Notes: a model not told the origin generated them from the letters alone. Counted from the first letter of the stretch, positions 26,463 to 35,658 are shown. The stretch: 64,000 nt of DNA from Candidatus Macondimonas diazotrophica (GCF_004684205.1 NZ_SRIO01000012.1:16448-80447), one strand, 5' to 3'. Numbers and translations are program-made.

Positions 26463-28401
26463 CTGCTCGCTGCTCCTCGCTCCGCAGTCGGGAAAAGAAC
26501 GCCGCCACCTCGTGGGATTTCCGGGTCACCGGCATGTCCGGCAGACTGGACATGAAGGCGCGACCGTAGGATCGATGGATCAAACGCCGATCCCCGACCA
26601 GCAACACACCGCGATCGTTCGCATCCCGAATCAATCGGCCCGCCCCCTGACGCATCGCAATCACGGCAGTCGGCAGCTGACATTCCTGAAACGGGTTGCC
26701 GCCACGCGCGCGCGCTGCGTTGATCCGCGCCTGCAACACCGGATCATCCGGCGAGGCGAAGGGCAAGCGATCGATGGCGACCAGTTGCAACGCATCGCCC
26801 CGAACATCCACGCCTGCCCAGAAACTGGCCGCACCCAATAACACCGCATGGCCGATTTCCTGAAATCGTTCGAGTAACCGTGCAGGCGGGGCCTCACCCT
26901 GGACGAGAAGTGGAAACTGCAAGTCCGACAACGCCTCGGCAGCATGACGCAAGGCGCGGTGACTGGTGAACAGTAAAAAGGCGCGACCACCACTCCACTC
27001 TAATGCCTGACGAACTTCGGCGAGATAGCGGACCTCGTAGTCTGGAGCGTCGGGAGCAGGCAGCGCTTCGGGCACGTACATCAGCGCTTGGCGATGATAA
27101 TCAAATGGACTGGGCAACTGAAGACACGGGATCTCCTCATCCAGTCCGACGTCTTTCAAAAAACGCGAAAAATCCCGGCCAACCGCCAGTGTGGCGGAGG
27201 TGAAAATCCAGGCGCACTGGCGCTGCATGCGGAACTCGCGCAGCTGCTCGCCAACCTCCAGCGGTGTTGTGTGCATCACGACGCCCGTTCGGGTGGTCTG
27301 CAGCCAGTGTACCTCCCCGGTATGGCTGGCCTCTTCGCCCCAGCGCGCCAGATGGTCGTGCAGATGCTGCGTCCGCCGCAGCAACTGAGCCAATCCCGGG
27401 GTGCGATCGGCGACGCCTCGCAGACCCGCTGCCAAGCTATCCAATGCGTCTGACAGCGCGGCGCGCTGTGCCAGAAACACACCCGCCTCATCCGTCTTTG
27501 CATTCCAGGCGATCCGACGCTCACCATCCGGCAAGTGCCCACGCAGCGTTCGGGAGGCCCGGTCGACCAACTCGGCAGCCTGAATCAAATCCCGATGATC
27601 GGCGCCACCGGCCGCTTCACGCTCCGCGCGTACATCACGTATCAACAGCGCGATCTGCCGGCTGCTCACGGTGCGTCCGAAAAACTGCGCGGCGACTTCC
27701 GCGACGTGATGGGCTTCATCCATCACCACGCCATCAGCCCCCGGAAGCAACTCGCCGAATCCTTCCTCCCGCAACGCCAGATCGGCAAACAGCAGATGAT
27801 GGTTGATCACCACGACTTCGGCGTCCATCGCCGCACGGCGTGCCTTGACGACATAACAGGTGCGAAATTCGGGGCATTCCTGGCCAAGACAGGTATCCCC
27901 TGTGGCGGTGATCCGGCCGATCAGTTCCGGATTCGCCGGAAGCGCCGCACATTCGGACAGATCACCCGACCGCGTCTGATCCACCCAATGGCGGACCCTT
28001 CCCAAAGCGCCGCGGCCGTCATACCACAGATCCTGTTCCGCCTGAAAAAAGCGGTAGCGACACAGATACCGTCCGCGCCCCTTGAGCAGCACCACGTCGC
28101 GCTTCACACCCAAAGCGCGCTGCAAAAAAGGCAGGTCCTTGACCATGAGCTGATCCTGAAGTGCCAAGGTGGCGGTCGAAATGAGCACGCGCTCGCCCAT
28201 CGTCAGGATCGGAACCAGATAGGCAAAGGTCTTGCCGATTCCGGTTCCTGCTTCGATCACCCGCGTCTGTCGGCCGGCCAGGGCTTCGCGAATCCACTCG
28301 GACATCTGGATTTGACCGGGCCGGACCTGATAGCCCTTCAGTTGCTGGGTCAGGGGCGATTCATCCCCCCAGATTCCGCCGTTTTCCGGATCGTCGCTCA
28401 T
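26443..28401 (-). CDS. YoaA/DinG-like ATP-dependent DNA helicase (XPD family)
   Basis: This 652-residue protein is an XPD/DinG-type SF2 helicase. It has Walker A 'EAGTGIGKTFAYL' (~residue 53), the DEAH box in 'DGVVMDEAHHVAE', and the motif VI region 'RQGAGRLIRDANDRG'. Cysteines between motifs I and II ('CRYRF', 'TCLGQECPEFRTC') are positioned as the four Fe-S ligands. It would unwind damaged or stalled forks. The start at 28401 forms an ATGA overlap with the lipoprotein gene upstream; the longer frame adds 28 residues without support. tsaB overlaps its end, an association seen in related genomes. Confidence 0.92.
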   Translation of the reverse strand: MSDDPENGGIWGDESPLTQQLKGYQVRPGQIQMSEWIREALAGRQTRVIEAGTGIGKTFAYLVPILTMGERVLISTATLALQDQLMVKDLPFLQRALGVKRDVVLLKGRGRYLCRYRFFQAEQDLWYDGRGALGRVRHWVDQTRSGDLSECAALPANPELIGRITATGDTCLGQECPEFRTCYVVKARRAAMDAEVVVINHHLLFADLALREEGFGELLPGADGVVMDEAHHVAEVAAQFFGRTVSSRQIALLIRDVRAEREAAGGADHRDLIQAAELVDRASRTLRGHLPDGERRIAWNAKTDEAGVFLAQRAALSDALDSLAAGLRGVADRTPGLAQLLRRTQHLHDHLARWGEEASHTGEVHWLQTTRTGVVMHTTPLEVGEQLREFRMQRQCAWIFTSATLAVGRDFSRFLKDVGLDEEIPCLQLPSPFDYHRQALMYVPEALPAPDAPDYEVRYLAEVRQALEWSGGRAFLLFTSHRALRHAAEALSDLQFPLLVQGEAPPARLLERFQEIGHAVLLGAASFWAGVDVRGDALQLVAIDRLPFASPDDPVLQARINAARARGGNPFQECQLPTAVIAMRQGAGRLIRDANDRGVLLVGDRRLIHRSYGRAFMSSLPDMPVTRKSHEVAAFFSRLRSEEQRADAVIGD

Positions 28402-28907
28402 GTCTCGCGATCGGCACGCTCTTGCGCATCCCGGGCGCCCTGCGAATCGCCCCGCATCTGGCGGGCTCGGGCAATCAACGTCCATGCCTGCCGACGGACG
28501 GTTCGCGTCGCACCACCCAGGGAGAGCGCCCGTCGCGCCATCGCTTCGGCTTCCGCAGGACGCTGCTGAGTCAGCTGGATGTCCGCCAGTGCGAGCCAGG
28601 GTTGAGGATGTGCGGGCGCCAGGCGCAGAGCCCGCTCGACAGTCGCCGTAGCCGCATTGAGGTCGCCGCGTTCACGCTGCGCTTCAGCCTGCGTAAGCAG
28701 GGTGCGGGCTGAGGGACTGAGCGGCGCCATCGGGACATCTTCCCGCTCCGGGGGGCGCGGCGTGGATGGTTCAACGGGCGGAGACGGCGCCGGTGCCGGC
28801 ACGGGCTCCGGGGGCGGCACCGGGGGCAACGGCGTGGGCAAGCGCCCCCCGGTACTGCTGCAGGCAGTCAAAACCAGAAGCAGTATTCCCAGCATCAGCC
28901 GGTACAT
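28398..28907 (-). CDS. TPR-containing lipoprotein
   Basis: This 169-residue protein has a lipoprotein signal with lipobox LTAC (Cys at residue 15), a Pro-rich segment (residues ~22-58) that could span the periplasm, and two to three tetratricopeptide-like repeats ('LLTQAEAQRERGDLNAATATVERALRLAP'). It sits between mrcB and the helicase gene, overlapping the latter by 4 bases. By position it may assist the penicillin-binding protein, in the way LpoB does for PBP1b, although there is no clear LpoB similarity. The start at 28907 (MYRLMLG) is chosen for the signal peptide. Confidence 0.8.
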   Translation of the reverse strand: MYRLMLGILLLVLTACSSTGGRLPTPLPPVPPPEPVPAPAPSPPVEPSTPRPPEREDVPMAPLSPSARTLLTQAEAQRERGDLNAATATVERALRLAPAHPQPWLALADIQLTQQRPAEAEAMARRALSLGGATRTVRRQAWTLIARARQMRGDSQGARDAQERADRET

Positions 28908-28941
28908 CACGGCGCGCGCTCCTTTTGACGATATTCCCGGC

Positions 28942-31314
28942 CTAGCGGCCCAACAAATCCTGCCACCACTGGCGAAGGTGCTGCACCGGCGAGTTTTCAT
29001 CCGGGTGCACCGCCCATCGCTCCGTCAACGCGCAGGGTACCGGATTGCCCGGGCCAGTGCCTTGCTGGAACGGCAACTCGATCGCACCGGCACACTCCGG
29101 GCCGGCGGCCCGACCAGTGGCCGGCTCCACCCAACGCAATGCCATCGAATCGGGCAGGACACGCGGGATAGGATGAACATCGCTGTTGCGCATGAGATCG
29201 AGCCAGATCGGCAAGGCACCGGATGAGCCCGACAGCCCCATCGGCGTGTTGTCGTCCCGACCGACCCACACGACCGCCATGCGATTGCCCGCATATCCGG
29301 CAAACCATGCGTCGCGCTGTTCGTCCGTAGTGCCGGTCTTTCCGGCGGCTTCCCAACTCGACGGCAACCCTGCCGCACTCCGAGCGGTTCCTCTCAACAC
29401 CACTTGCCGCATTGCGGCATGAAGCAGTGCCGCCGCTTCGGGGGATGCCGCCTGATGCAGGTCCAGAGGATAGCGGCGTAGCGGCTGGCCCGACGGGGAG
29501 ACGACTTCCCGGATGATCTGCAGCGGCGCATGGATCCCGCCGCCGGCGAGGGTCTGATACATCTGGGCAACGTCGATCGGACTGAGTTCGAGGGTGCCGA
29601 GCAGTACTGCAGGAACCTGTGGAATATCCGCATTGACACCGAGATTGCGCAAGGTCTGAACGATGCGCGGAATCCCGACCTCAAGCCCCAGGTGCACCGT
29701 CGCCGCGTTGTGCGATTGGGCCAGCGCCTGGAACAGGGGTTCCTCGCCATGGAATCGTCCAGATGCATTGCCCGGCCGCCAGATGGTGCCACCCGCCACC
29801 TTGACTGCCACCGGCTCGTCTCGCACCGTGCTGACCAGTGTATAGCGTCCAGACTCCAACGCGGCGAGATAGACCGCCGGCTTGACCAGTGAACCGATCG
29901 GCCGCCGCGCAGTAAGCGCACGATTGAATCCCCCGGCGGCATCGTCACGACCACCGACGACGGCCTGAACCGCGCCAGTGAGGACATCGGTCACCACAAT
30001 CGCGCCTTGGAGATCTTTCTTCCCTTGTTGGGCGAGTCGGTCCAGGTTCCGTCGAAGAACACGCTCCGCCTGACCCTGAACCTCCGGGTTGATGGTGGTG
30101 TAGATCCGCAAACCCTCGGCGATCACATCGTCCTGAGAGTAATCACGGAGAAGATGGGCGCGGACCAGCCCCAATGCCGCGCCGTACGCCCCTCCGCGCT
30201 GCGCGGCGGTGCGCACGCCCAGTGGCCTGGATCGAGCCACCTCGAATGTTGCCTGATCAAGGAGCCCGACCTCGGCGAACACCCCGAGCACGGTATCGCG
30301 ACGGCTGCGCGCTCGCTCGGGTTGGCGCAACGGATGATAATACGACGGGCCCTTGACCAGCCCGACAAGCAGCGCAGTTTCCTGAATCTCCAGTTCGCTC
30401 AATGGCTTGCCGAAATAATAGGCACTGGCGAGACCAAAGCCATGAATCGCACGCCCGGCCTGTTGGCCGAGATAGACTTCGTTCAGATAGGTTTCGAGGA
30501 TTTCAGCCTTGGTGTAATGCCATTCCAGCAGCACCGCCATCAACGCTTCGTCAAACTTGCGCCGAAAGGTTCGGTCACTGTCCAGAAACAGATTCTTGAC
30601 CAGTTGCTGGGTCAACGTGCTACCACCCTGCACGATGCGTCCGGCCCGAATATTGGATAGCGCCGCCCGCAGCACCGCCCCCGGATCGATCCCCACATGC
30701 CGGGAAAACTGCCGATCTTCCACCGCGAGCAGTCCCAGAAGCAACGCTTGTGGAACTTCATTCAAGCGCACCAGAACGCGGTCTTCCCCATCCGATCCGT
30801 AAAGCGATCCGATCAATTCAGGGTCCAAGCGAAGCAATGCAGGCGCCGCTTCCCCATCCAAGGCAGTCAGCTCGGCAATCCCGGTTTCATCGAAGCGAAT
30901 TCGGATGCGGCGAGCCGGCTGAGGGCCGTCCCAGAATGACAGGGCCCGCACGTGGATCACCAAGCGGTGCTGGCCATCTACCTGATAGGTCCCCGGTGTG
31001 TCCGGGCGCGCCGTCGCACGATATCCCGCCCGTTGCAACGCGCGCACCACCTGGTCGCGATCGACCACCTCGCCCACCCCGAGCTCCAGTGGGCGGCTGT
31101 ATACCTGCGCCGGCAGAGACCAGCGCCGACTTTCGAAACGCGCGATGATCGTGTGATCGAGGTATGCCGCATAAACGGCCACTGCGCTCAGGACGAGCAC
31201 GCCGACCCAGATTACCCATGGGCCGACACCGAGGAAACGAGGTCGTAATGAAGGCAAGAGGAAAATCCTGTCGCTGCACCAATCGGAGGATACCGTGATG
31301 CCGGAGTGCACCAC
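28942..31314 (-). CDS. mrcB: Bifunctional penicillin-binding protein 1B
   Basis: This 790-residue class A PBP has a short cytoplasmic N-terminus, one membrane helix (~32-52), a UB2H-like domain (~60-140, 'VRALQRAGYRA'), a glycosyltransferase domain with the catalytic Glu in 'LLAVEDRQFSRHVGID' and 'GGSTLTQQLVKNLFL', and a transpeptidase domain with SLVK, SHN and KTGTT motifs. It polymerises and cross-links peptidoglycan. The first ~25 residues are atypical, so the true start may be a little downstream. The lipoprotein gene follows after 34 bases. Confidence 0.93.
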   Translation of the reverse strand: MVHSGITVSSDWCSDRIFLLPSLRPRFLGVGPWVIWVGVLVLSAVAVYAAYLDHTIIARFESRRWSLPAQVYSRPLELGVGEVVDRDQVVRALQRAGYRATARPDTPGTYQVDGQHRLVIHVRALSFWDGPQPARRIRIRFDETGIAELTALDGEAAPALLRLDPELIGSLYGSDGEDRVLVRLNEVPQALLLGLLAVEDRQFSRHVGIDPGAVLRAALSNIRAGRIVQGGSTLTQQLVKNLFLDSDRTFRRKFDEALMAVLLEWHYTKAEILETYLNEVYLGQQAGRAIHGFGLASAYYFGKPLSELEIQETALLVGLVKGPSYYHPLRQPERARSRRDTVLGVFAEVGLLDQATFEVARSRPLGVRTAAQRGGAYGAALGLVRAHLLRDYSQDDVIAEGLRIYTTINPEVQGQAERVLRRNLDRLAQQGKKDLQGAIVVTDVLTGAVQAVVGGRDDAAGGFNRALTARRPIGSLVKPAVYLAALESGRYTLVSTVRDEPVAVKVAGGTIWRPGNASGRFHGEEPLFQALAQSHNAATVHLGLEVGIPRIVQTLRNLGVNADIPQVPAVLLGTLELSPIDVAQMYQTLAGGGIHAPLQIIREVVSPSGQPLRRYPLDLHQAASPEAAALLHAAMRQVVLRGTARSAAGLPSSWEAAGKTGTTDEQRDAWFAGYAGNRMAVVWVGRDDNTPMGLSGSSGALPIWLDLMRNSDVHPIPRVLPDSMALRWVEPATGRAAGPECAGAIELPFQQGTGPGNPVPCALTERWAVHPDENSPVQHLRQWWQDLLGR

Positions 31315-31425
31315 ACCGGATCGCGCAAGCCGCCTGCGGCTGAGCGCTAATCCGGCGTGGCTATTTCAACATATTGATTCATCGATATGAAATCAAGCTG
31401 GCGTAATCTGTGCTTATAGTCTTTC

Positions 31426-31502
31426 GCACACAGCTTGTGTGCACTAGATCCTCCACGATCTCCCTCTCTCGCACTTCGCGCCCCATCGGGGCGCTTTTTT
31501 TT
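31426..31502 (+). ncRNA. Candidate small RNA between mrcB and phoU
   Basis: A -10 like TATAGT (31415-31420) places the start near 31426. The transcript would begin with a perfect 7-base hairpin (GCACACA, loop GCT, TGTGTGC; 31426-31442), continue with ~35 unpaired pyrimidine-rich bases containing CCTCC (31450-31454) and CTCCCTCTCTC (31460-31470), and end in a terminator stem with eight Ts. There is no coding gene on this strand for the terminator to serve. The shape fits an Hfq-dependent trans-acting sRNA whose C-rich loop would pair with Shine-Dalgarno sequences. No -35 is clear and no known family was recognised. Confidence 0.5.
31478..31502 (+). terminator. Rho-independent terminator of the candidate sRNA
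   Basis: GCGCCCC and GGGGCGC pair around ATC and run directly into eight Ts on the plus strand. On the minus strand no T-run follows, so it does not serve phoU. Confidence 0.9.
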
Positions 31503-31511
31503 GCTCAGAGC

Positions 31512-32252
31512 TCACGGGGCCGACGGCTCGGGCGGATGCAAACGATCCACCGCGGCCCGCATCTCCTGCAGTGAAATGTGTCGGACATCGCGCCCACCGA
31601 CCAGAAAAATCACATACTCGGCGATGTTACGGGAATGGTCCCCGACCCGCTCCAAGGCGCGCGCGCACCAGATGATATCCAGCATACGACGAATGGTACG
31701 CGGATCTTCCATCATGAAAGTGATGTTCTGGCGCCAGATCGCTTCATATTCGCGATCGACTTCCTCATCCGCATGCACAACCTGCAACGCAGCACGCGGA
31801 TCCATGCGGGCAAAGGCATCGAGCGCGTCGGTCAGCATGGCGCGCGCGCGCGCGGCCAGATGCTCCAAGGCCTGATAGCAATGCGGAGACCGCTCCATCT
31901 GGCTCAGTTGTGCAGCCATCCGCGCAATCTTGCAGGACTCGTCGCCCACGCGCTCCAGATCGGTGATGATCTTGAGGATCGTGATAATCAGTCGCAGGTC
32001 GCCCGCGGCAGGCTGACGGCGGGCGAGAATGCGGTTGCATTCCTCATCCAGCGTGACCTCCTGCATGTTGATGCGATGATCGGCAGCGACCACCTCTTCA
32101 GCCAGCTGACTGTCGGCCCCGACCAGTGCCCGCATAGCCTGATCGATCTGGTCTTCGACTGCGCCGCCCATCGCCAGTACCCGGCTGCGGATCCCTTCAA
32201 GCTCTTCGTTGTAACGGCGGGACGTGTGCTGGGCAATGTCACCGGCTTCCAT
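31512..32252 (-). CDS. phoU: Phosphate signalling protein PhoU
   Basis: This 246-residue protein consists of two PhoU three-helix repeats. Each contains the metal-binding-type E/D-rich motif, seen in 'RVGDESCKIARMA' in the first repeat and 'RVGDHSRNIAEYVIFLVGG' in the second. PhoU couples the Pst transporter to PhoR so that the Pho regulon is off in high phosphate. It overlaps the PstB-like gene by 14 bases, but no pstS, pstC or pstA is in the window. phoBR lie 3.4 kb upstream. Confidence 0.94.
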   Translation of the reverse strand: MEAGDIAQHTSRRYNEELEGIRSRVLAMGGAVEDQIDQAMRALVGADSQLAEEVVAADHRINMQEVTLDEECNRILARRQPAAGDLRLIITILKIITDLERVGDESCKIARMAAQLSQMERSPHCYQALEHLAARARAMLTDALDAFARMDPRAALQVVHADEEVDREYEAIWRQNITFMMEDPRTIRRMLDIIWCARALERVGDHSRNIAEYVIFLVGGRDVRHISLQEMRAAVDRLHPPEPSAP

Positions 32253-33090
32253 GATTCCTCCATACCTTCGATTGGGTCAATTGCGCCGAGCCATACCGCC
32301 CAGTCAAGTACCATTCGGTTTCCCGCCGTTCCGGGCAGGTAAACATGCGATCGGTAGGACTGCACTCCATGACTCGCCCCGCGTGAAGAAACAAGCACAT
32401 CTCGGACAAGCGAGCGGCTTGAGACAGATTGTGCGTGGCCATCAGAATCACACGATCCTGTTGCAGGTCTTGCAGCAATGTCTCCATTCGACCTGTTGCA
32501 GCGGGACTCAGAGACATCGCGGGAACATCCACCAACACCACCCGGGGATCGACGATCAAACTGCGCGCCAACGCCAGTAGATAGCGCTGTTCACCGTTCA
32601 GCTCACTCGCGCATCGATGCAAGCGCGGGGACCACGACTCAGAAAGACCCAATCGATCCAATATCGATTGGACCGGATCGCTCAGCTTGCGTTCGCCCTG
32701 CAGTCGCAGACCATAGACGAGGTTGTCGCGCAGTGTACCCGGCAGTACCGCCGGAGCGCTGGGAATCCATACCATGGACCGGCGCACCGATTCAGCGTAT
32801 TCCGCGTCATCGAGGGCCAGTGCGGTTCGGTCCGGCAAAATGACCGCTCCGGCAACGTCCAGGCGACCGACAGCAAGCGTCAGTCCGAACAGGGTCCGCA
32901 ACAGGAGCGTTTTTCCAGCCCCTTCAGGTCCGATCAACGCGGTGATCACACCCGCCGGCAAAGCGAAACTCATGGGATGCAGCAGACCCATGCCCGCGTG
33001 CGTGCTGACCTGCAAGGCATGCACTTCCAGCCTCGCCCCGACACTTTCGCCGGCGCGTGTATCCGGCGCGTTTCGGTTCACCTCGTCCAT
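32239..33090 (-). CDS. Degenerate PstB-like ABC ATPase paired with phoU
   Basis: This 283-residue protein resembles PstB, but key catalytic positions are changed. Walker A is intact (GPEGAGKT, residues 54-61). The Q-loop Gln is replaced by Ile (I109 in 'MVWIPSAP'). The LSGGQ signature reads ELNGEQ (163-168). The Walker B catalytic Glu is Val (V189 in 'VVLVDVPA'), and the D-loop is MSLS. The switch His is kept (H220 in 'MATHN'). It should bind ATP but hydrolyse it poorly. The gene overlaps phoU by 14 bases, so a regulatory role with PhoU is more likely than transport. Canonical pstSCAB genes are presumably elsewhere. Confidence 0.85.
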   Translation of the reverse strand: MDEVNRNAPDTRAGESVGARLEVHALQVSTHAGMGLLHPMSFALPAGVITALIGPEGAGKTLLLRTLFGLTLAVGRLDVAGAVILPDRTALALDDAEYAESVRRSMVWIPSAPAVLPGTLRDNLVYGLRLQGERKLSDPVQSILDRLGLSESWSPRLHRCASELNGEQRYLLALARSLIVDPRVVLVDVPAMSLSPAATGRMETLLQDLQQDRVILMATHNLSQAARLSEMCLFLHAGRVMECSPTDRMFTCPERRETEWYLTGRYGSAQLTQSKVWRNHGSR

Positions 33091-33238
33091 GCCTGCCTCG
33101 CAGCCCCGATCAATGCACGGTCACCATTCCAGCCATTTTAGACCGGCGTATGTGACATTCGGCGCTGTTGTACGCGTTGAATCCGGCTGCGCTGATCCAT
33201 GACCGCCCACCGGTGGCTGGCGGCTTTCAGGGACGACC

Positions 33239-33276
33239 AAAAAAGGGGGTGGATCGCAGATATGCGATCCACCCCC
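33239..33276 (-). terminator. Rho-independent terminator after the porin gene
   Basis: A 14-base perfect stem (GGGGGTGGATCGCA / TGCGATCCACCCCC) with a 4-base loop is followed on the minus strand by six Ts. It ends the porin transcript 47 bases after its stop. Confidence 0.95.
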
Positions 33277-33323
33277 GATGATCTCCACACCGTTCGGATG
33301 CCCGAACGATGCGTTCACCTCAT

Positions 33324-34373
33324 TCAGAACTTGAAGACCAGGCCCAAACCATAGCTGTCGGTCTGAGGATCGTCGATGCCGCCAACCGTACGGCCTTCGT
33401 CTTCATAGGTCACGTAGTAGGCCTGCGCAGTCAGCGCCTTGCTGAGCTTGTAGTCGATCCCAACTGCGAGCTCGGTGCGGTCGATGTCGGTCTGATCACC
33501 GGAAGTCTGACCATACTGAACCTTGAATTTGAAGGCTTCGTAGCTGTAGGCAATCGAACCCAACCAGGAAGTCTCTTCGGCATCGCCGCCCTGAACGCCA
33601 TTATCCTGATCGATGCCTTTGGCCTGCTGATAGAGTGCACCGATTTCCAGGGCTTCCATCAATTCGACCGCAACCGTGGCGCGGAGAATGTCGACCCCAA
33701 CGGTACTTCCATCGAATTTCAGACTGCCTGCCTGATCACCGGCATAGGCCACCGCAGCATAAAACGGTCCTTGTTCGAGTTCTGCCGACGCGTAATAGGT
33801 ATCGGCAACGCCGTTGTCCTCGTCATTGGCATTGTCGAGCGCTTCGCGCCCTTCGCCCGGCGCCACTGCGGCGGTGAGGGTCACCAGGTTGCCCAGCTTG
33901 GGCGTGTTGTACTGGATCATGTTGTTGGCGCGGGTCTCACCCACCATCAGATTGGTGATGTCGCCAATGGACTCGTCGTTGAACTGGTCGGCCTTGCTGC
34001 CGATTTCTTTGACCGGCGTATCGAATTTACCGACCTTGGCGGTCCCGAAGGCGCCTTGGAGCCCCATGAAAATGTTCCGCTCCGAGAACTCGTCGCTCTC
34101 GCTGCCATCGGGATTGGTGCCATATTCCAACTGATAGATCACCGACATGTCGCCCATGCCGATGTCATGGCTGCCCTTGAAGCCCAGGCGCGAGGAGTTG
34201 TTCTGGTCCTGCAGGCGCCAGGTCGTGCTCCCTTCCTTCGAATCCAGCCCGATCTCATCTTTCTGTCCATCCAGGCCAACATTGAATCGGCCATAGACCT
34301 TGACGTCAGCCAGGGCTGCACCCGGCAATACCATAAGGCTTCCCATAGCTACTGCGACTAGATTCTTCTTCAC
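33324..34373 (-). CDS. General Gram-negative porin
   Basis: This 349-residue protein has a signal peptide (1-22, ending ALA), a 'DVKVYGRFNVGLD' first strand, alternating amphipathic strands throughout and a C-terminal Phe ('GLGLVFKF') needed for outer-membrane insertion. It fits the 16-strand trimeric porin family. A Pho box about 176 bases upstream suggests that it is a phosphate-starvation porin. The mature sequence is Asp/Glu-rich, so ion selectivity cannot be told. Confidence 0.92.
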   Translation of the reverse strand: MKKNLVAVAMGSLMVLPGAALADVKVYGRFNVGLDGQKDEIGLDSKEGSTTWRLQDQNNSSRLGFKGSHDIGMGDMSVIYQLEYGTNPDGSESDEFSERNIFMGLQGAFGTAKVGKFDTPVKEIGSKADQFNDESIGDITNLMVGETRANNMIQYNTPKLGNLVTLTAAVAPGEGREALDNANDEDNGVADTYYASAELEQGPFYAAVAYAGDQAGSLKFDGSTVGVDILRATVAVELMEALEIGALYQQAKGIDQDNGVQGGDAEETSWLGSIAYSYEAFKFKVQYGQTSGDQTDIDRTELAVGIDYKLSKALTAQAYYVTYEDEGRTVGGIDDPQTDSYGLGLVFKF

Positions 34374-34548
34374 TGAAATCTCCCTTCACAACGCCCTGAA
34401 TCGGATGATTTGCGCCTGTCGAGTGCCTCGCGGCCTCGAATGGTTGCCTGATCCACTTCGGTTACCGAAACGTACGCAATACCGCATCGCCGGCCCCAAG
34501 AATCGGGCAAAGTATGGGGCGAAGCGGTGAAATTTTCCTTTCAAAAAT

Positions 34549-34566
34549 ATGACAAATTGATGAAAT
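34549..34566 (-). promoter_or_regulatory. Probable Pho box upstream of the porin gene
   Basis: On the minus strand ATTTCATCAATTTGTCAT carries TTTCAT and TGTCAT with an 11-base period, matching 14 of 18 positions of the E. coli Pho box. It is the direct-repeat geometry bound by PhoB. The -10 downstream is not clear and the leader would be long. Confidence 0.55.
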
Positions 34567-34630
34567 ACCAAGCCGCTCGCGGAACAATCCTGGAATGTTC
34601 GGGTCTATCAATGATTTACCCGGCGAGCCA

Positions 34631-35380
34631 TCAGTTCGGCTGCTCACCAACCCAACGTAGAAATGCGCGCCGCTCTGCGGGACTGGCTTGCTTCCACCAG
34701 GCCTGCATCAAACCGACCCAGTCCGCATCCCGCGGTGTCGCGGGAGAAGCGGCGCGTTCGGCAGCCCGCTGATCGGTGACAGGCTCAGGCGACACAGACC
34801 GCGCGGCCGCCGCTCCCATTGGCTCGATGACTTGTTGCTGCCCAGGGCGGGCCTGACCATCGGCCGATTCCAGTTCGCTGGCACCGCTGAACTGGGCCAT
34901 CAGCCCTGTCGGAAATCGCACGCCGCTTGGCTGCGAGGCGGTTCGCTTGCCCGTGGCTTCGTTGACGAGTACGGCGCTGAAATCCGCCGCCAATTGCCTG
35001 GCTTGCGCATAGTTGTCCGGATGTACGTACTCGACCCGATACTGTTCACCGGGCTTTGCCTCGATCACGAACAAAACCGGATCCGAACGAAGCACATCAT
35101 GAGAATCACCGTGTTCCCACACCTCGCGGTAGAACGCCAGCAGTTCATAGCGGCCGGGGGTCAGTTCCAGCACCTTGTCGCCTCGGGTCCACAACCCGCT
35201 GGCGCCCTTCACCTCGACCCCATTCAGACGCGCCGCCTCAATCGCTTCGGGCAGCGTAACCAACGCGATTTTGGAATCCGGCTTTTGACCGCCGTCATAC
35301 AGACGCAGTTGGGGGTTGGCGCAGGCGCCAAGGGTCAACAGACAGGCCATGACCAGGAACTTACTGAGGTGCTGCAACAC
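34631..35380 (-). CDS. DUF2057 family lipoprotein
   Basis: This 249-residue protein has a lipoprotein signal (lipobox LGAC, Cys at residue 20) and a DUF2057 (YccT-like) domain: 'IALVTLPEAIEAARLNGVEV', 'LELTPGRYELLAFYREVWE'. The C-terminal third is Ala/Gln-rich and ends in a helical 'QAWWKQASPAERRAFLRWVGEQ'. Function is unknown. It lies between phoR and the porin on the same strand, with gaps of 257 and 278 bases, so it is probably a separate transcript. Confidence 0.85.
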   Translation of the reverse strand: MLQHLSKFLVMACLLTLGACANPQLRLYDGGQKPDSKIALVTLPEAIEAARLNGVEVKGASGLWTRGDKVLELTPGRYELLAFYREVWEHGDSHDVLRSDPVLFVIEAKPGEQYRVEYVHPDNYAQARQLAADFSAVLVNEATGKRTASQPSGVRFPTGLMAQFSGASELESADGQARPGQQQVIEPMGAAAARSVSPEPVTDQRAAERAASPATPRDADWVGLMQAWWKQASPAERRAFLRWVGEQPN

Positions 35381-35658
35381 CGAAAATCCTCCATTGGAAA
35401 TGCGCCATACCGAGGCGCAGAGCGCTTATGCGCGATCGAAATCCGCAGATTGAGGGCGGGCGCGCTGCGGAAAGACCCACGACCCATGAACCTCGGCGGG
35501 CGCGCATCGGCGCACCGATCCCCGGTCATCCGCGCGGGCCCAGCATGCACCGGGATCATGACAATCTGGTGACAGACGACCGACCCGCTCGGGCATGCGG
35601 GATACACCCCCGCGGCCAGGGCCGGCGCGCATCGATCGCGCTAAGAAACGGGTTGGGT

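Noticed and set aside
33160..33190. Pho box before the PstB-like gene
   Set aside because: Only one TGTCA-type half site (TGTCAC on the minus strand) is present; the repeat at 11 bases is missing.
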